A stretch of 64,000 nt of DNA from contig NZ_JAQVBV010000006.1 of assembly GCF_028690125.1 (NCBI RefSeq), positions 1 through 64,000 of the forward strand, read 5' to 3'. Of this stretch, positions 34,047 through 42,455 are shown in pieces. Position 1 is the stretch's first letter. Each line of letters begins with the position of its first letter. This DNA is from Bacteroides sp. GTDB taxonomy: Bacteria; Bacteroidota; Bacteroidia; Bacteroidales; Bacteroidaceae. A program made the translations under genes and the position numbers. The notes below the pieces were generated by a model. The model did no database searches. It was given only the letters and a program-made list of their open reading frames with translations, and was not told the origin of the DNA.

Positions 34047-34083
34047 AAGCCCAGCCAACTATTTAATCTGAAAGGCTGGGCTT
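34047..34083 (+). terminator. terminator of the parA operon
   Basis: AAGCCCAGCC (34047-34056) and GGCTGGGCTT (34074-34083) form a perfect 10-bp stem just after the small partner gene, followed by TAAATTAT. The T-run is weak, but the position right after the stop supports a terminator. Confidence 0.65.
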
Positions 34084-34209
34084 AAATTATCATACTCTGT
34101 TTATCATCCGAATTTCCCAAAACACCATTTAATAGAAACAAGTTCGCTAATCAAATGGAAATAAAAGTATTGAACTATACCTATATGTACATTGCCTGCA
34201 AGGATTTGT

Positions 34210-34248
34210 CCGAAGGCTAATAGCGGTAAAATTACTATTAGTCTTCGG
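34210..34248. repeat. stem-loop downstream of the integrase gene
   Basis: CCGAAGGCTAATAG and CTATTAGTCTTCGG pair with one mismatch over 14 bp around an 11-base loop. There is no T-run on either side, so it may be a rho-independent-like end of the integrase transcript or a structure used by the recombinase. Confidence 0.45.
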
Positions 34249-34275
34249 TAGCAAGTTAGTGACAGTGGTTTGTTA

Positions 34276-35430
34276 TTAAATTGAATGATTTTTTGTATCA
34301 GTATCTTTGATTAACTCATTACTTTGGTTGATAGTTGTAATATTCAATCGTTGGGCTGCCTGTTCCATCAAAGGATTCACAACCTTTGTATAACGTAATG
34401 TGGTACTTTCCTGCTTGTGACCAAGAATATTCTTGATTGTAACAATATCAGTACCTAATGCCAGAGACAAAGTAGCACATGTATGGCGCGTACAATGGTA
34501 GTGAATGTTCTTATTTATACCAATATCTTTCAACCATTTTTTCAGTGGATAAGTCATCATATACGAGGATAATCCTCTGAAAACCAACCCGTCTTTTCGG
34601 GGACCTATAAGCTCTATTAAGTCTTCTCCAATACGTACGTTCACCAAACTCTTGGTTTTTACCATCCGCTTATTGACACACCATCCTCCTGTCGGTAATT
34701 GCTTGATGTCATTCCATTGCAAAGTGAGAACATCACTGCGCCTCATTCCTGTTATGCAGGAAAATATGAAGGCCTTCTGTAATACAGGATAAGAACATTT
34801 ACTGTTGATGACCAAATGAAGTTCGTCTAATGTCAGATACTCAATCTCGGTTTCTTCTTCCGGTATCCTATCTAAGAAATCGTTGATATTCTCTTTTAAG
34901 AGCCTCCGTTTGTAGGCATCCTTTAACATGCCACGGAAGGTAGAGAAATATCCCGCTGCCGAGTTTTGTTTCAACTTTACTTTTTTATCCTTCAACTTAG
35001 TAGCATTCATCAGGTATTGACGAAACCTATCGCATAAAGTCACATTTACGTCCGCAAAGGTACACTTGTTATTTGTAAACGCTGCAAAATGCTGATATAC
35101 AAATAACCACTTTTTGTTATGCTTCAGGGCCTCTTTATGGAAATACTCAAGAAAGTCCGTTTTTTCAATCACTTTGTCGTAGAAATCATACTTCTCATTA
35201 ATAAGTTGTTCCAAAACTCTGAGGCGTATTATCTCTGCTTTCGCCATAATACTTTTTACTTGCTCACGCTCTGCAAAGTTTTTCGGTTTCGCTGGTAAAT
35301 GGATCCCCAGGAAATATCGTCTTGTCAATTTGTTTGTATCTGGAATGCGGATAGGGGGATAGAGATCCAGATACAACGATACTTTTCCATCTTTCAATTT
35401 CTTCTTTCTCAAATATACTTTGGTGTTCAT
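34276..35430 (-). CDS. tyrosine recombinase (integrase) of the element
   Basis: A 384-residue tyrosine site-specific recombinase. It has an N-terminal arm-binding-like domain (residues 1-90), a SAM-like core-binding domain (about 95-190) and the catalytic domain. Catalytic residues are visible: Arg230 in TGMRRSD, His312 and Arg315 in HCTRH, His338 in LGHKQ and Tyr347 in LRYTKV. It resembles the integrases of Bacteroides conjugative transposons. The gene is near the right end of the element, next to the HTH protein gene, the usual position for an integrase by its attachment site. A 13-bp repeat lies just upstream. Confidence 0.93.
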   Translation of the reverse strand: MNTKVYLRKKKLKDGKVSLYLDLYPPIRIPDTNKLTRRYFLGIHLPAKPKNFAEREQVKSIMAKAEIIRLRVLEQLINEKYDFYDKVIEKTDFLEYFHKEALKHNKKWLFVYQHFAAFTNNKCTFADVNVTLCDRFRQYLMNATKLKDKKVKLKQNSAAGYFSTFRGMLKDAYKRRLLKENINDFLDRIPEEETEIEYLTLDELHLVINSKCSYPVLQKAFIFSCITGMRRSDVLTLQWNDIKQLPTGGWCVNKRMVKTKSLVNVRIGEDLIELIGPRKDGLVFRGLSSYMMTYPLKKWLKDIGINKNIHYHCTRHTCATLSLALGTDIVTIKNILGHKQESTTLRYTKVVNPLMEQAAQRLNITTINQSNELIKDTDTKNHSI

Positions 35431-35464
35431 ACGTTAATTTATTATTGATTATTTATTCGTTTTA

Positions 35465-35477
35465 TTTATCACCGTTT
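35465..35477. repeat. 13-bp repeat TTTATCACCGTTT, copy 1
   Basis: Identical 13-mer found again at 36697-36709, next to the 3' end of mnmE. It lies between the integrase gene and the HTH protein gene. It could be an arm-type integrase site or chance. Confidence 0.35.
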
Positions 35478-35497
35478 GTTATCTCATCATTGTTGTT

Positions 35498-36469
35498 TTA
35501 GAGAGCCTCATTAACATTATTTATGCTTACATTTCCTGTCCCAAAGACTTTTCGGAGCCCTTCAACACTTATTATGACGAACTTTCCCTTATTTATTTTG
35601 GGGATATTGTACGACTGACATCGGTTGTATATGGTATCTCGATCAACGTTGAACATGGAGCATGCTTCAGGTATGGTGATGTAACCATCTTCACCGATTT
35701 GAACATTCTTTATTTCATCTACATGCTTTTTTGAGTATAAGGTGGTGTTACCGGTCTTTTCTTTCATCTTGGGTATCTTGTGACGAGAGGTGAAGCTATG
35801 TACGGCTTTTACTGTCATCTGGAATGTTTTCTGTATATCCTCAATGGTGTACCATTCTGTTATTTCTTCAGCTTCTGTATAACCCATTTTCAGAAAGTAC
35901 TTGTCGATGTGCTTGACACTATAGTATTTGTGTCCGGCAATGGTGACAAAAGGAATGTCGTTCTCTTTTACGATAACATATATACGGGTGTATTGGATGC
36001 GGTACTTTTCTTCAATCTCTTTGACGGAATAGAAGTCAGTGAGGTGTTCCAATGCCTTGACTGGATTCTCCTGTTTAGCTTCAATGCTTTGAATAAGTTT
36101 ATTCATAATCTTATCAATCTCTTTACGTTCTACAATAATTCTGCCGCTCATTCGAGAAAAAGGTATAGAATATTTACGCAGATAGGTATAAACACTTTTA
36201 CGACATATTCCAAGATAGATACCCATTTGCTTTAGGCTGATAAATTCTTTGGATTGTATGAATTCCACTTCATCTACCGACAGCTTTATACGCTGTTTTT
36301 TTTCTTCTTTTACCTCTTTAGTAATGACGTTGTAACGCCCGTTCCGAATCATTTCTTTGTAGTGTCTGCTGTTGCACGCATGACTACAGAAACGTGTTTT
36401 GCATGTTTGGGCAAGAAAACTTTTGCCACAATGCTCGCAAATCCGTTCAATTTTGACCTTATTACTCAT
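35498..36469 (-). CDS. zinc-cluster protein with four tandem excisionase-like HTH modules
   Basis: Starting at MSNKVKIERI, the protein begins with a short zinc-ribbon-like cluster (CEHC, then CKTRFCSHAC) at residues 10-33. Four modules of about 50 residues follow, each with a helix-turn-helix and a wing ending in an I/V-x-K or D-K: ISLKQMGIYLGICRKSVY, YSVKEIEEKYRIQYTRIY, YTIEDIQKTFQMTVKAVH and ITIPEACSMFNVDRDTIY. This MerR/excisionase-type fold repeated four times is unusual. The location beside the integrase suggests a directionality factor or a regulator of excision. A TTG start at 36496 would add nine residues; the ATG is preferred. The iteron array at 36488-36527 lies just upstream. Confidence 0.7.
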   Translation of the reverse strand: MSNKVKIERICEHCGKSFLAQTCKTRFCSHACNSRHYKEMIRNGRYNVITKEVKEEKKQRIKLSVDEVEFIQSKEFISLKQMGIYLGICRKSVYTYLRKYSIPFSRMSGRIIVERKEIDKIMNKLIQSIEAKQENPVKALEHLTDFYSVKEIEEKYRIQYTRIYVIVKENDIPFVTIAGHKYYSVKHIDKYFLKMGYTEAEEITEWYTIEDIQKTFQMTVKAVHSFTSRHKIPKMKEKTGNTTLYSKKHVDEIKNVQIGEDGYITIPEACSMFNVDRDTIYNRCQSYNIPKINKGKFVIISVEGLRKVFGTGNVSINNVNEAL

Positions 36470-36487
36470 AATGAGCTCTCCCTGTTT

Positions 36488-36527
36488 TGTGTGCAATAGT
36501 GTGTAATGGTGTGTAATGATGTGTAAA
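36488..36527. repeat. 10-bp iteron array (GTGTGTAATG x4)
   Basis: GTGTGCAATA, GTGTGTAATG, GTGTGTAATG and ATGTGTAAAT follow each other without gaps. The array begins 19 bases upstream of the ATG of the HTH protein gene, so it sits in its promoter region and between it and the chromosome. With four HTH modules in the protein and four iterons in the DNA, binding of the protein to its own array is an attractive inference. Confidence 0.6.
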
Positions 36528-36579
36528 TACCTCTACTACTTCGCACGGGTTCAACTTAATTCATTCAAATGAGTTGAAA

Positions 36580-36616
36580 GGTACACCTGGGGTACAAATA
36601 TATGCAAAACGGTACA
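36580..36616. other. candidate right end of the element (GGTACA cluster)
   Basis: GGTACA occurs three times (36580, 36591, 36611) just before the mnmE terminator. The host gene and its terminator appear intact, so the element junction should lie between the iteron array and this point. No matching left copy was found in the window, so the exact core is not defined. Confidence 0.35.
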
Positions 36617-36651
36617 AAAAAAGCAATGTTAGCAGTTGCGCTAACATTGCT
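36616..36651 (-). terminator. rho-independent terminator of mnmE
   Basis: AGCAATGTTAGC (36622-36633) and GCTAACATTGCT (36640-36651) form a perfect 12-bp stem with a 6-base loop. On the minus strand it is followed by a T-run (A-run 36616-36621 on the plus strand), downstream of the mnmE stop. Confidence 0.88.
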
Positions 36652-36696
36652 TAATATATTGATTATTAGATATTTGTTTATTATCGTTTGCCGGCG

Positions 36697-36709
36697 TTTA
36701 TCACCGTTT
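36697..36709. repeat. 13-bp repeat TTTATCACCGTTT, copy 2
   Basis: Second copy of the 13-mer at 35465-35477, here between the mnmE stop and its terminator. Confidence 0.35.
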
Positions 36710-36717
36710 CTCACTTC

Positions 36718-38118
36718 TCATTTCCCGATGCAAAAATTCCTAAATATATTCTGCAACACCATATCATTCGTAACCTCTCCCGCAATATCCGAAATATGAA
36801 AAATAACCTCTCGAATATCTTGGCTTAAGAAATCACCTGAAATCTGCATATCTAATCCTTCTTGTACCCGATGTATTGCTTCCAATGCCTTAGTTAAAGC
36901 TTCATAATGCCGGACATTCGTAACAATAATATCATTCTGTGTAATATTTGGTAAGTGAGCAGCATTGACTAACATCTTTTCCAATTCATCAGTGTGTAAC
37001 TTTTGTTTTGCAGAAATAAAGATCATATCCGTATGTTTCTGCGAGAAGTTTTGTTGAAAAAAAGTTCTTAGAGTATCCTTTTGAGTCTCGTGTATGATAT
37101 CGGCTTTGTTGAATACCACGATTAAGTGTTTACCTTCGCAACGAGGTAGTATTTTTTCAGAAAGTTGAGTAATCTGAGAAGTAGCATCCGTTGCATCTAT
37201 CATCCAGAGTACAATCTCAGCTTGATCTAACTTCTGGAAAGTACGTTCGATACCCAGACTTTCAATCGTGTCGTTCGTTTCACGGATTCCTGCAGTATCT
37301 ATGAAGCGGAAAGTGATTCCACTTATATTGATGGTATCTTCAATTACATCGCGAGTGGTGCCATGTATATCGCTTACGATCGCTTTATCTTCATTCAATA
37401 ATACATTCAAAAGAGTGGATTTTCCAGCATTTGTCTCACCAATAATAGCAACAGGAATACCATTTTTAATGGCATTACCTACATTGAAAGAATTGACCAA
37501 ACGGGAAATGACTTTCTCTATTTCATCTGCTAATAAACGCAATGCTTGGCGGTCGGCAAATTCCACATCTTCTTCACTAAAGTCAAGTTCCAGCTCTACC
37601 ATCGAAGTGAAATTTAACAACTTACCCCGTAAGTCCGTTAATTCTTTACTGAAACCACCCCGCATCTGACTCATTGCCAAACGGTGAGTTGCAGCAGATG
37701 ATGAGGCTATTAAATCAGCTACTGCTTCTGCCTGACTTAGATCCATCTTTCCGTTGAGGAAAGCCCGTTGTGTATATTCTCCCGGTTGTGCCATGCGGCA
37801 ACCATTCTTAATAAGCAATTGCGTTACTTGTTGAAGAATGTATGAAGAACCATGGCAAGCGATTTCGGTACTGTCTTCTCCTGTATAGGAATGAGGAGCA
37901 CGGAAGAGGCTTACAAGTACTTCGTCAATGATTTGATCTCCTTCGTAGATATGTCCGAAAGTTAAAGTATATGGTTTTTGTCCATTAAGCTCCTTGTTGG
38001 ATTTTGCCGGTTTGAAGATGCGACTGGTAATAGAAATTGCTTCCGGACCAGAAACGCGAATGCTTCCAATAGCTCCTCCTTGGGCGGTAGCGATGGCACA
38101 GATAGTATCTTGGTTCAT
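36718..38118 (-). CDS. mnmE: tRNA modification GTPase MnmE
   Basis: A 466-residue GTPase that, with MnmG, modifies the wobble uridine of several tRNAs (carboxymethylaminomethyl group). The N-terminal folate-binding domain begins DTICAIATAQGGAIGSIRVSG. The G domain has GETNAGKST (G1), DIHGTTRD (G2), DTAGIRE (G3) and NKAD (G4). The protein ends in the conserved CIGK, with the Cys needed for activity, so the element to its 3' side has not damaged it. A TATCTTTG promoter box is at 38139-38146 on the minus strand. Confidence 0.97.
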   Translation of the reverse strand: MNQDTICAIATAQGGAIGSIRVSGPEAISITSRIFKPAKSNKELNGQKPYTLTFGHIYEGDQIIDEVLVSLFRAPHSYTGEDSTEIACHGSSYILQQVTQLLIKNGCRMAQPGEYTQRAFLNGKMDLSQAEAVADLIASSSAATHRLAMSQMRGGFSKELTDLRGKLLNFTSMVELELDFSEEDVEFADRQALRLLADEIEKVISRLVNSFNVGNAIKNGIPVAIIGETNAGKSTLLNVLLNEDKAIVSDIHGTTRDVIEDTINISGITFRFIDTAGIRETNDTIESLGIERTFQKLDQAEIVLWMIDATDATSQITQLSEKILPRCEGKHLIVVFNKADIIHETQKDTLRTFFQQNFSQKHTDMIFISAKQKLHTDELEKMLVNAAHLPNITQNDIIVTNVRHYEALTKALEAIHRVQEGLDMQISGDFLSQDIREVIFHISDIAGEVTNDMVLQNIFRNFCIGK

Positions 38119-38138
38119 TGTTTTTCTCTTTGGTCGGG

Positions 38139-38146
38139 CAAAGATA
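38139..38146 (-). promoter_or_regulatory. -7 box of mnmE
   Basis: On the minus strand this reads TATCTTTG, a match to TAnnTTTG, 20 bases before the mnmE ATG. Confidence 0.65.
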
Positions 38147-38198
38147 GTTTTTTCTAAGTAAAAAACAGAGGATTAGAAACAACTTATATTTTATTTAT

Positions 38199-38206
38199 CT
38201 ATATTT
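38199..38206 (+). promoter_or_regulatory. -7 box of the hybrid histidine kinase gene
   Basis: TATATTTG (38199-38206) lies about 40 bases before the kinase gene start and divergent from the mnmE promoter. Confidence 0.65.
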
Positions 38207-38246
38207 GCTGCGGTTCATAAACACACAACAATACAAAACGTAAAAT

Positions 38247-40163
38247 ATGCCTATGGAGCCAAATACAAATTTATATTCTCTAAATGAAAATAGTGGAATT
38301 ATACGAGAAAACTCTCAGAAAATACTTTCTGTTCTTGCAGCACATGAGATAGCTTTATGGGAATATGATATACCTACGGGAAAGTGTAGTTTTACCGATG
38401 ACTATTTTCGTACGTTAGGGTTAAAGGATGCGGGAATTATTTTTAAGGATATTGATGACTTCTATCGGTTTGCCCATCCCGATGATATTGATACTTATCA
38501 GAAAAATTTTGCAGAAATGCTTGATTCTGAGTCGAAAACGTCTCAGATGCGGGTTCGTTGTGTGGGTGAACATGGTGAAGTTATTTGGTTGGAAGATCAT
38601 TTTTTGTCTCATAGGGGGAGCATTGATGAAGGACATCCTGATAAGTTGTTGGCTTATACTGTCAATGTGACTTTACAGTGTGAAAAGGAACAACAAATAA
38701 AGCGTCTTGAAACGTACAATCGTAAAATAATAGAAGCGTTACCAGAATTCATATTTATCTTTGATGATAATTTCTATATAACGGATGTGCTAATGGCACC
38801 CGATACAATTTTGCTCCATCCGATAGATGTGTTGAAAGGAGTAAATGCACGGAATATCTATTCGCCGGAAGTGAGTGATTTATTTATTTGTAACATTAGG
38901 GAATGTTTGAAAGATGGAAAACTGAAAGAGATTGAATACCCATTGGAGGTAGATGGAAGAAAATTCTATTTCCAAGCGCGGATTGCTCCATTTGAATCAA
39001 ATAAGGTGCTGGCATTGATTCATGATATAGGTGACCGGATTCGCCGTTCTCAAGAATTAATAGAGGCTAAACGTCGGGCAGAAGATGCGGACCGGATGAA
39101 ATCTGTTTTTTTGGCAAACATGAGTCATGAGATTCGTACTCCTCTGAATGCTATTGTTGGCTTTTCGGAAATTATGGCTGTGACCGTAAATGAAGAAGAA
39201 AAGCATGAGTATCTGGAGATTATACAGAAAAATAGTAACTTGTTGTTGCAACTGATAAATGATATTCTCGATTTATCACGTATTGAGTCCGGTAAGTCTG
39301 AGATGCACTTTCAGCAAGTGGAAATCTCCGGTTTAATAGATGAAGTCGAAAAAGTGCATCAGCTCAAAATGAAGTCAAATGTTGAACTGAAGATTATTCG
39401 TCCGCAGGAGGAATTTTGGACTTCTACTGATCGTAACCGTGTAATGCAAGTGCTTTTCAATTTCTTGTCGAATGCCATTAAAAATACTGAGCGCGGAAGT
39501 ATCACATTGGGGTTGAAACATGAAGGAGATTGGTTGAATTTATTTGTGAGTGATACCGGTTGTGGCATATCAGAGGAGAAGCTACCACGAATTTTCACCC
39601 GATTCGAAAAATTAAATGACTTTGTACAAGGCACAGGTTTAGGATTGTCTATTTGTAAAAGTATTGTAGAACGCTTGGGAGGTAAGATTGAGGTTACTTC
39701 AGAATTAGGAAAAGGAAGTACGTTCTCCCTTTACTTACCTTATCTTGAAGTGCCGAGAGAAGTGGCTGAAAGAATTATTACATCTAAGAAAGATTCACAG
39801 TTTGAGCAGCATAAGAAAATATTAATTGTTGAAGATATTGAGTCGAACTTTGCTCAGTTGAATATTCTGTTAAAGAAAGAGTACACAATTCTGTGGGTAC
39901 GTAACGGGCAGGAAGCTGTGAATAGTTTTATCCGTGAGAAGCCGGATTTGATACTGATGGATATTCGTATGCCAGTAATGGATGGTATTCAGGCGACAGA
40001 GAAAATCCGTACAATCTCTCTATCAGTACCTATTATTGCAGTTACAGCGTATGCTTTCTATACAGAGCAGCAACAAGCTATCCAGGCTGGATGTAATGCA
40101 GTAATATCCAAACCTTATTCTTTGGAACGATTGAAGGAAACTATAGAGTCTTATATTGGCTAA
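38247..40163 (+). CDS. cytosolic hybrid histidine kinase with PAS domains
   Basis: A 638-residue sensor kinase without membrane helices. The N-terminal part holds PAS-like domains (about residues 30-145 and 155-265). The HisKA domain has SHEIRTPLNA with the phospho-accepting His294, the ATPase domain has DTGCGISEEKLPRIF and GTGLGLSICKSIV, and a fused receiver domain at the C-terminus has LIVEDIE and LILMDIRMPVMDG with Asp572 as the likely phosphorylation site. Phosphate probably moves from His294 to Asp572 and on to a separate histidine phosphotransfer protein. The ligand is unknown. No response-regulator gene is adjacent. MEPN at 38253 is an alternative start. Confidence 0.92.
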   Translation: MPMEPNTNLYSLNENSGIIRENSQKILSVLAAHEIALWEYDIPTGKCSFTDDYFRTLGLKDAGIIFKDIDDFYRFAHPDDIDTYQKNFAEMLDSESKTSQMRVRCVGEHGEVIWLEDHFLSHRGSIDEGHPDKLLAYTVNVTLQCEKEQQIKRLETYNRKIIEALPEFIFIFDDNFYITDVLMAPDTILLHPIDVLKGVNARNIYSPEVSDLFICNIRECLKDGKLKEIEYPLEVDGRKFYFQARIAPFESNKVLALIHDIGDRIRRSQELIEAKRRAEDADRMKSVFLANMSHEIRTPLNAIVGFSEIMAVTVNEEEKHEYLEIIQKNSNLLLQLINDILDLSRIESGKSEMHFQQVEISGLIDEVEKVHQLKMKSNVELKIIRPQEEFWTSTDRNRVMQVLFNFLSNAIKNTERGSITLGLKHEGDWLNLFVSDTGCGISEEKLPRIFTRFEKLNDFVQGTGLGLSICKSIVERLGGKIEVTSELGKGSTFSLYLPYLEVPREVAERIITSKKDSQFEQHKKILIVEDIESNFAQLNILLKKEYTILWVRNGQEAVNSFIREKPDLILMDIRMPVMDGIQATEKIRTISLSVPIIAVTAYAFYTEQQQAIQAGCNAVISKPYSLERLKETIESYIG

Positions 40164-40244
40164 CTAATCTTCCTTTGAGATACCAACAAAACTTTGATTG
40201 TAGTGTTATTAGGATAGTAATAACATTCTTAATCTTGTTGGAAT

Positions 40245-40904
40245 ATGAAGAAAGTGAAAAAAATTGTCCTTATAGGTGCTAGTGGTTTTGTTGGATCTGC
40301 TCTCCTGAATGAGGCTTTAAATCGCGAATTCGAGGTTACAGCTGTAGTTCGTCATCCGGAGAAGATAAAAATAAGCAATGAGAAACTGAAAGTGGTGAAA
40401 GCAGATATGTCTTCTTTCGAAGAGGTGTACAAAGTTTGTAAAGGAGCTGATGCTGTGATCAGTGCATTCAATCCGGGATGGAACAATCCTAATATATATG
40501 AGGATACCATAAAAGTGTATTTGACTATTATTGATGGAGTGAAGAAAGCGGGAGTAGAGCGTTTTCTGATGGTAGGCGGAGCTGGTTCATTGTTTATTGC
40601 TCCGGGATTGCGATTGATGGATTCGGGAGAGGTGCCGGAGAATATTTTACCGGGTGTAAAAGCTTTAGGCGAATTTTATTTGAAATTTCTGAAAAAGGAA
40701 AAGCAAGTGGATTGGGTGTTTTTCTCTCCGGCAGCTGATATGAGACCGGGAGTGCGTACTGGACGTTACCGTTTAGGGAAAGATGATATGATTGTGGATA
40801 TTGTAGGCAATAGTCATATTTCTGTGGAAGACTATGCAGCTGCAATGATTGACGAATTGGAATATCCTCAACATCATCAGGAACGTTTTACCATTGGTTA
40901 TTGA
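40245..40904 (+). CDS. NAD(P)-binding oxidoreductase of the NmrA/SDR-like type
   Basis: A 219-residue Rossmann-fold protein. GASGFVGSAL near the start is the dinucleotide-binding glycine motif, followed by ADMSSFEE and ADAVISAFNPG, with VGGAGSLF and FFSPAADM further on. This layout is seen in NAD(P)-dependent epimerase/dehydratase-like proteins of Bacteroides. No catalytic Tyr-x-x-x-Lys is obvious, so the enzyme may be atypical. The substrate is unknown. It follows the kinase gene by 80 bases, and a long terminator hairpin follows it. Confidence 0.82.
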   Translation: MKKVKKIVLIGASGFVGSALLNEALNREFEVTAVVRHPEKIKISNEKLKVVKADMSSFEEVYKVCKGADAVISAFNPGWNNPNIYEDTIKVYLTIIDGVKKAGVERFLMVGGAGSLFIAPGLRLMDSGEVPENILPGVKALGEFYLKFLKKEKQVDWVFFSPAADMRPGVRTGRYRLGKDDMIVDIVGNSHISVEDYAAAMIDELEYPQHHQERFTIGY

Positions 40905-40965
40905 TTGAAGAAGTCATTATACAGTATATTTCGATTAATCCGCATTAAGTTGAAACTGAAAAAGG

Positions 40966-41044
40966 ATGAGACTGTCTGAAAAGTTCCAAAGCATTGATAA
41001 AGTATTCAACAGCTTTGAAATTCTCAGACAGTCTCATTTTTTTA
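40966..41044 (+). terminator. long hairpin terminator after the oxidoreductase gene
   Basis: TGAGACTGTCTGA (40967-40979) pairs with TCAGACAGTCTCA (41024-41036); the stem continues inward through CCAAAGC and GCTTTGA. A T-run follows. The two genes on either side converge, so it may serve both. Confidence 0.85.
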
Positions 41045-41195
41045 TTGATAGAAACTTTTAAGATAATTTTTTTATCTTTTGAAATCTAGTTGAGGCTAAA
41101 TACAAAAAGTTGAGGCTGTTAAATAATCCCTTCATTTGTGCATATCAACAGTAATCCTAGCAATCTTTTCGGACTTTATACGTCAGTAGTTAGCT

Positions 41196-42074
41196 CTAAA
41201 TTCTATCCAAAACTGTTTTTACTAATATGTCGATTGTATTCTTATAACCAGTATTCGCCTCTTTTATCAGTCGGTTGGCTATTACCATACAAACAGTCAT
41301 CGCTTTATGTCCCATTAAGCGGCTGAGTCCTGCTAGTGCTGAACTTTCCATTTCGAAATTAGTAATCTTAAAACCTTTGTATTCAAATGCTTCAATCTTA
41401 TCGTTTTGCTTAGGATCTGCTAAAGGGATACGTAACTCACGTCCTTGCGGACCAAAGAATCCTCCAGCAGCAATTGTGACGCCACGCACCATATCGTCTT
41501 TTGCAATTCGTTCAATCAATTCAATATTAGCATCAATAACATAGGGAGCGGGAGCGCACATATTGCCCGACCATCCCATGTGGTTGATGAAAGCACGTTC
41601 AAAAGGAAGGTCGCATACAGCATTACGTCCGGCATAGAAATTCAAAAGTCCGTCAAACCCGATGGACTTCTGTGAACAGATGAACGTTCCTACCGGAGTA
41701 TTAGGCTGTAAACCACCACAAGTACCGATACGTACTAATTCTAGCTGGCGGAATTCATCCTTTTCTTCCCGAGTTTCAAAGTTGATATTCGCGAGTGCAT
41801 CCAGTTCATTCATCACAATATCTATGTTATCGCAACCGATACCGGTAGACACTACGGTGATTCGTTTTCCCTTATAAGTACCGGTAACAGTTTTGAACTC
41901 ACGGCTTTCCACTTCGCATTCTTTATTTTCGAAATGAGAAGCTACAAGTGCTACACGTCCGGGATCGCCTACCAGGATAACTTTGTTGGCCAGCCATTCA
42001 GGCTTAACATGAAGATGGAACACTGAACCGTCTTCGTTAATAATCAGTTCTGAGGATGGAAAGTACTTTTTCAT
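41196..42074 (-). CDS. uridine phosphorylase-like nucleoside phosphorylase
   Basis: A 292-residue protein of the nucleoside phosphorylase family (UdP/PNP type), which releases free base and ribose-1-phosphate from nucleosides. The motif VGDPGRVALV is near residue 36, VVSTGIGCDNIDIVMNEL near 74-91, RIGTCGGLQ near 122 and FEMESSALAGLS with the catalytic-site Glu-Met-Glu near 238-249. Uridine as substrate is the likely choice but not certain from sequence alone. It is a single gene with opposite neighbours. Confidence 0.9.
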   Translation of the reverse strand: MKKYFPSSELIINEDGSVFHLHVKPEWLANKVILVGDPGRVALVASHFENKECEVESREFKTVTGTYKGKRITVVSTGIGCDNIDIVMNELDALANINFETREEKDEFRQLELVRIGTCGGLQPNTPVGTFICSQKSIGFDGLLNFYAGRNAVCDLPFERAFINHMGWSGNMCAPAPYVIDANIELIERIAKDDMVRGVTIAAGGFFGPQGRELRIPLADPKQNDKIEAFEYKGFKITNFEMESSALAGLSRLMGHKAMTVCMVIANRLIKEANTGYKNTIDILVKTVLDRI

Positions 42075-42455
42075 AATGCTATGGTTTAAGACTTTTGAGG
42101 GAAAAACAAAAGTAAAATGTGCTATCTTTATTGTAATATTTAGGCACGGATTACACGGATTTCGGAAATATTATCAAAGGTAAAACCATATATTACGTAT
42201 AATCAGTACCTAAAAAAAATATCAAAGGACTTCTGTAATACCTTCAAAGTTTTGATTTATAATCTAGTAAAACTTTTACCTGTGTTATTTCAAATAAGAA
42301 CAATTCTAGTCGGAAAAAGTTTTGTTAAGATATCAACAGAGGGTTTTGATGGGGCTGACTAAAAAATATGAAAAATCAATTTTACCTTTGCTACAGCTAT
42401 CTGCAATAGTTATTATGGTAGAAAGTTCCTCCTTTTTTAGTCAGCCTCAGTTTTT
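42075..42455. other. intergenic region with inverted repeat
   Basis: No gene is seen. A half-unit of the palindromic repeat family (GCACGGATTACACGGATTT at 42144-42162) lies near the phosphorylase start. Further on is an inverted repeat with an A/T-rich spacer before the floA end. Confidence 0.45.
42352..42448. repeat. 16-bp inverted repeat with embedded promoter-like box
   Basis: GGGCTGACTAAAAAA (42352-42366) and TTTTTTAGTCAGCC (42433-42446) are near-perfect inverted copies about 66 bases apart. On the plus strand a T-run follows. The spacer contains TACCTTTG at about 42384-42391, a promoter-like box. Confidence 0.5.

Noticed and set aside
36488..36527. Possible CRISPR-like array
   Set aside because: Units are 10 bp with no spacers, so this is an iteron array. 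No CRISPR array was seen anywhere in the window.
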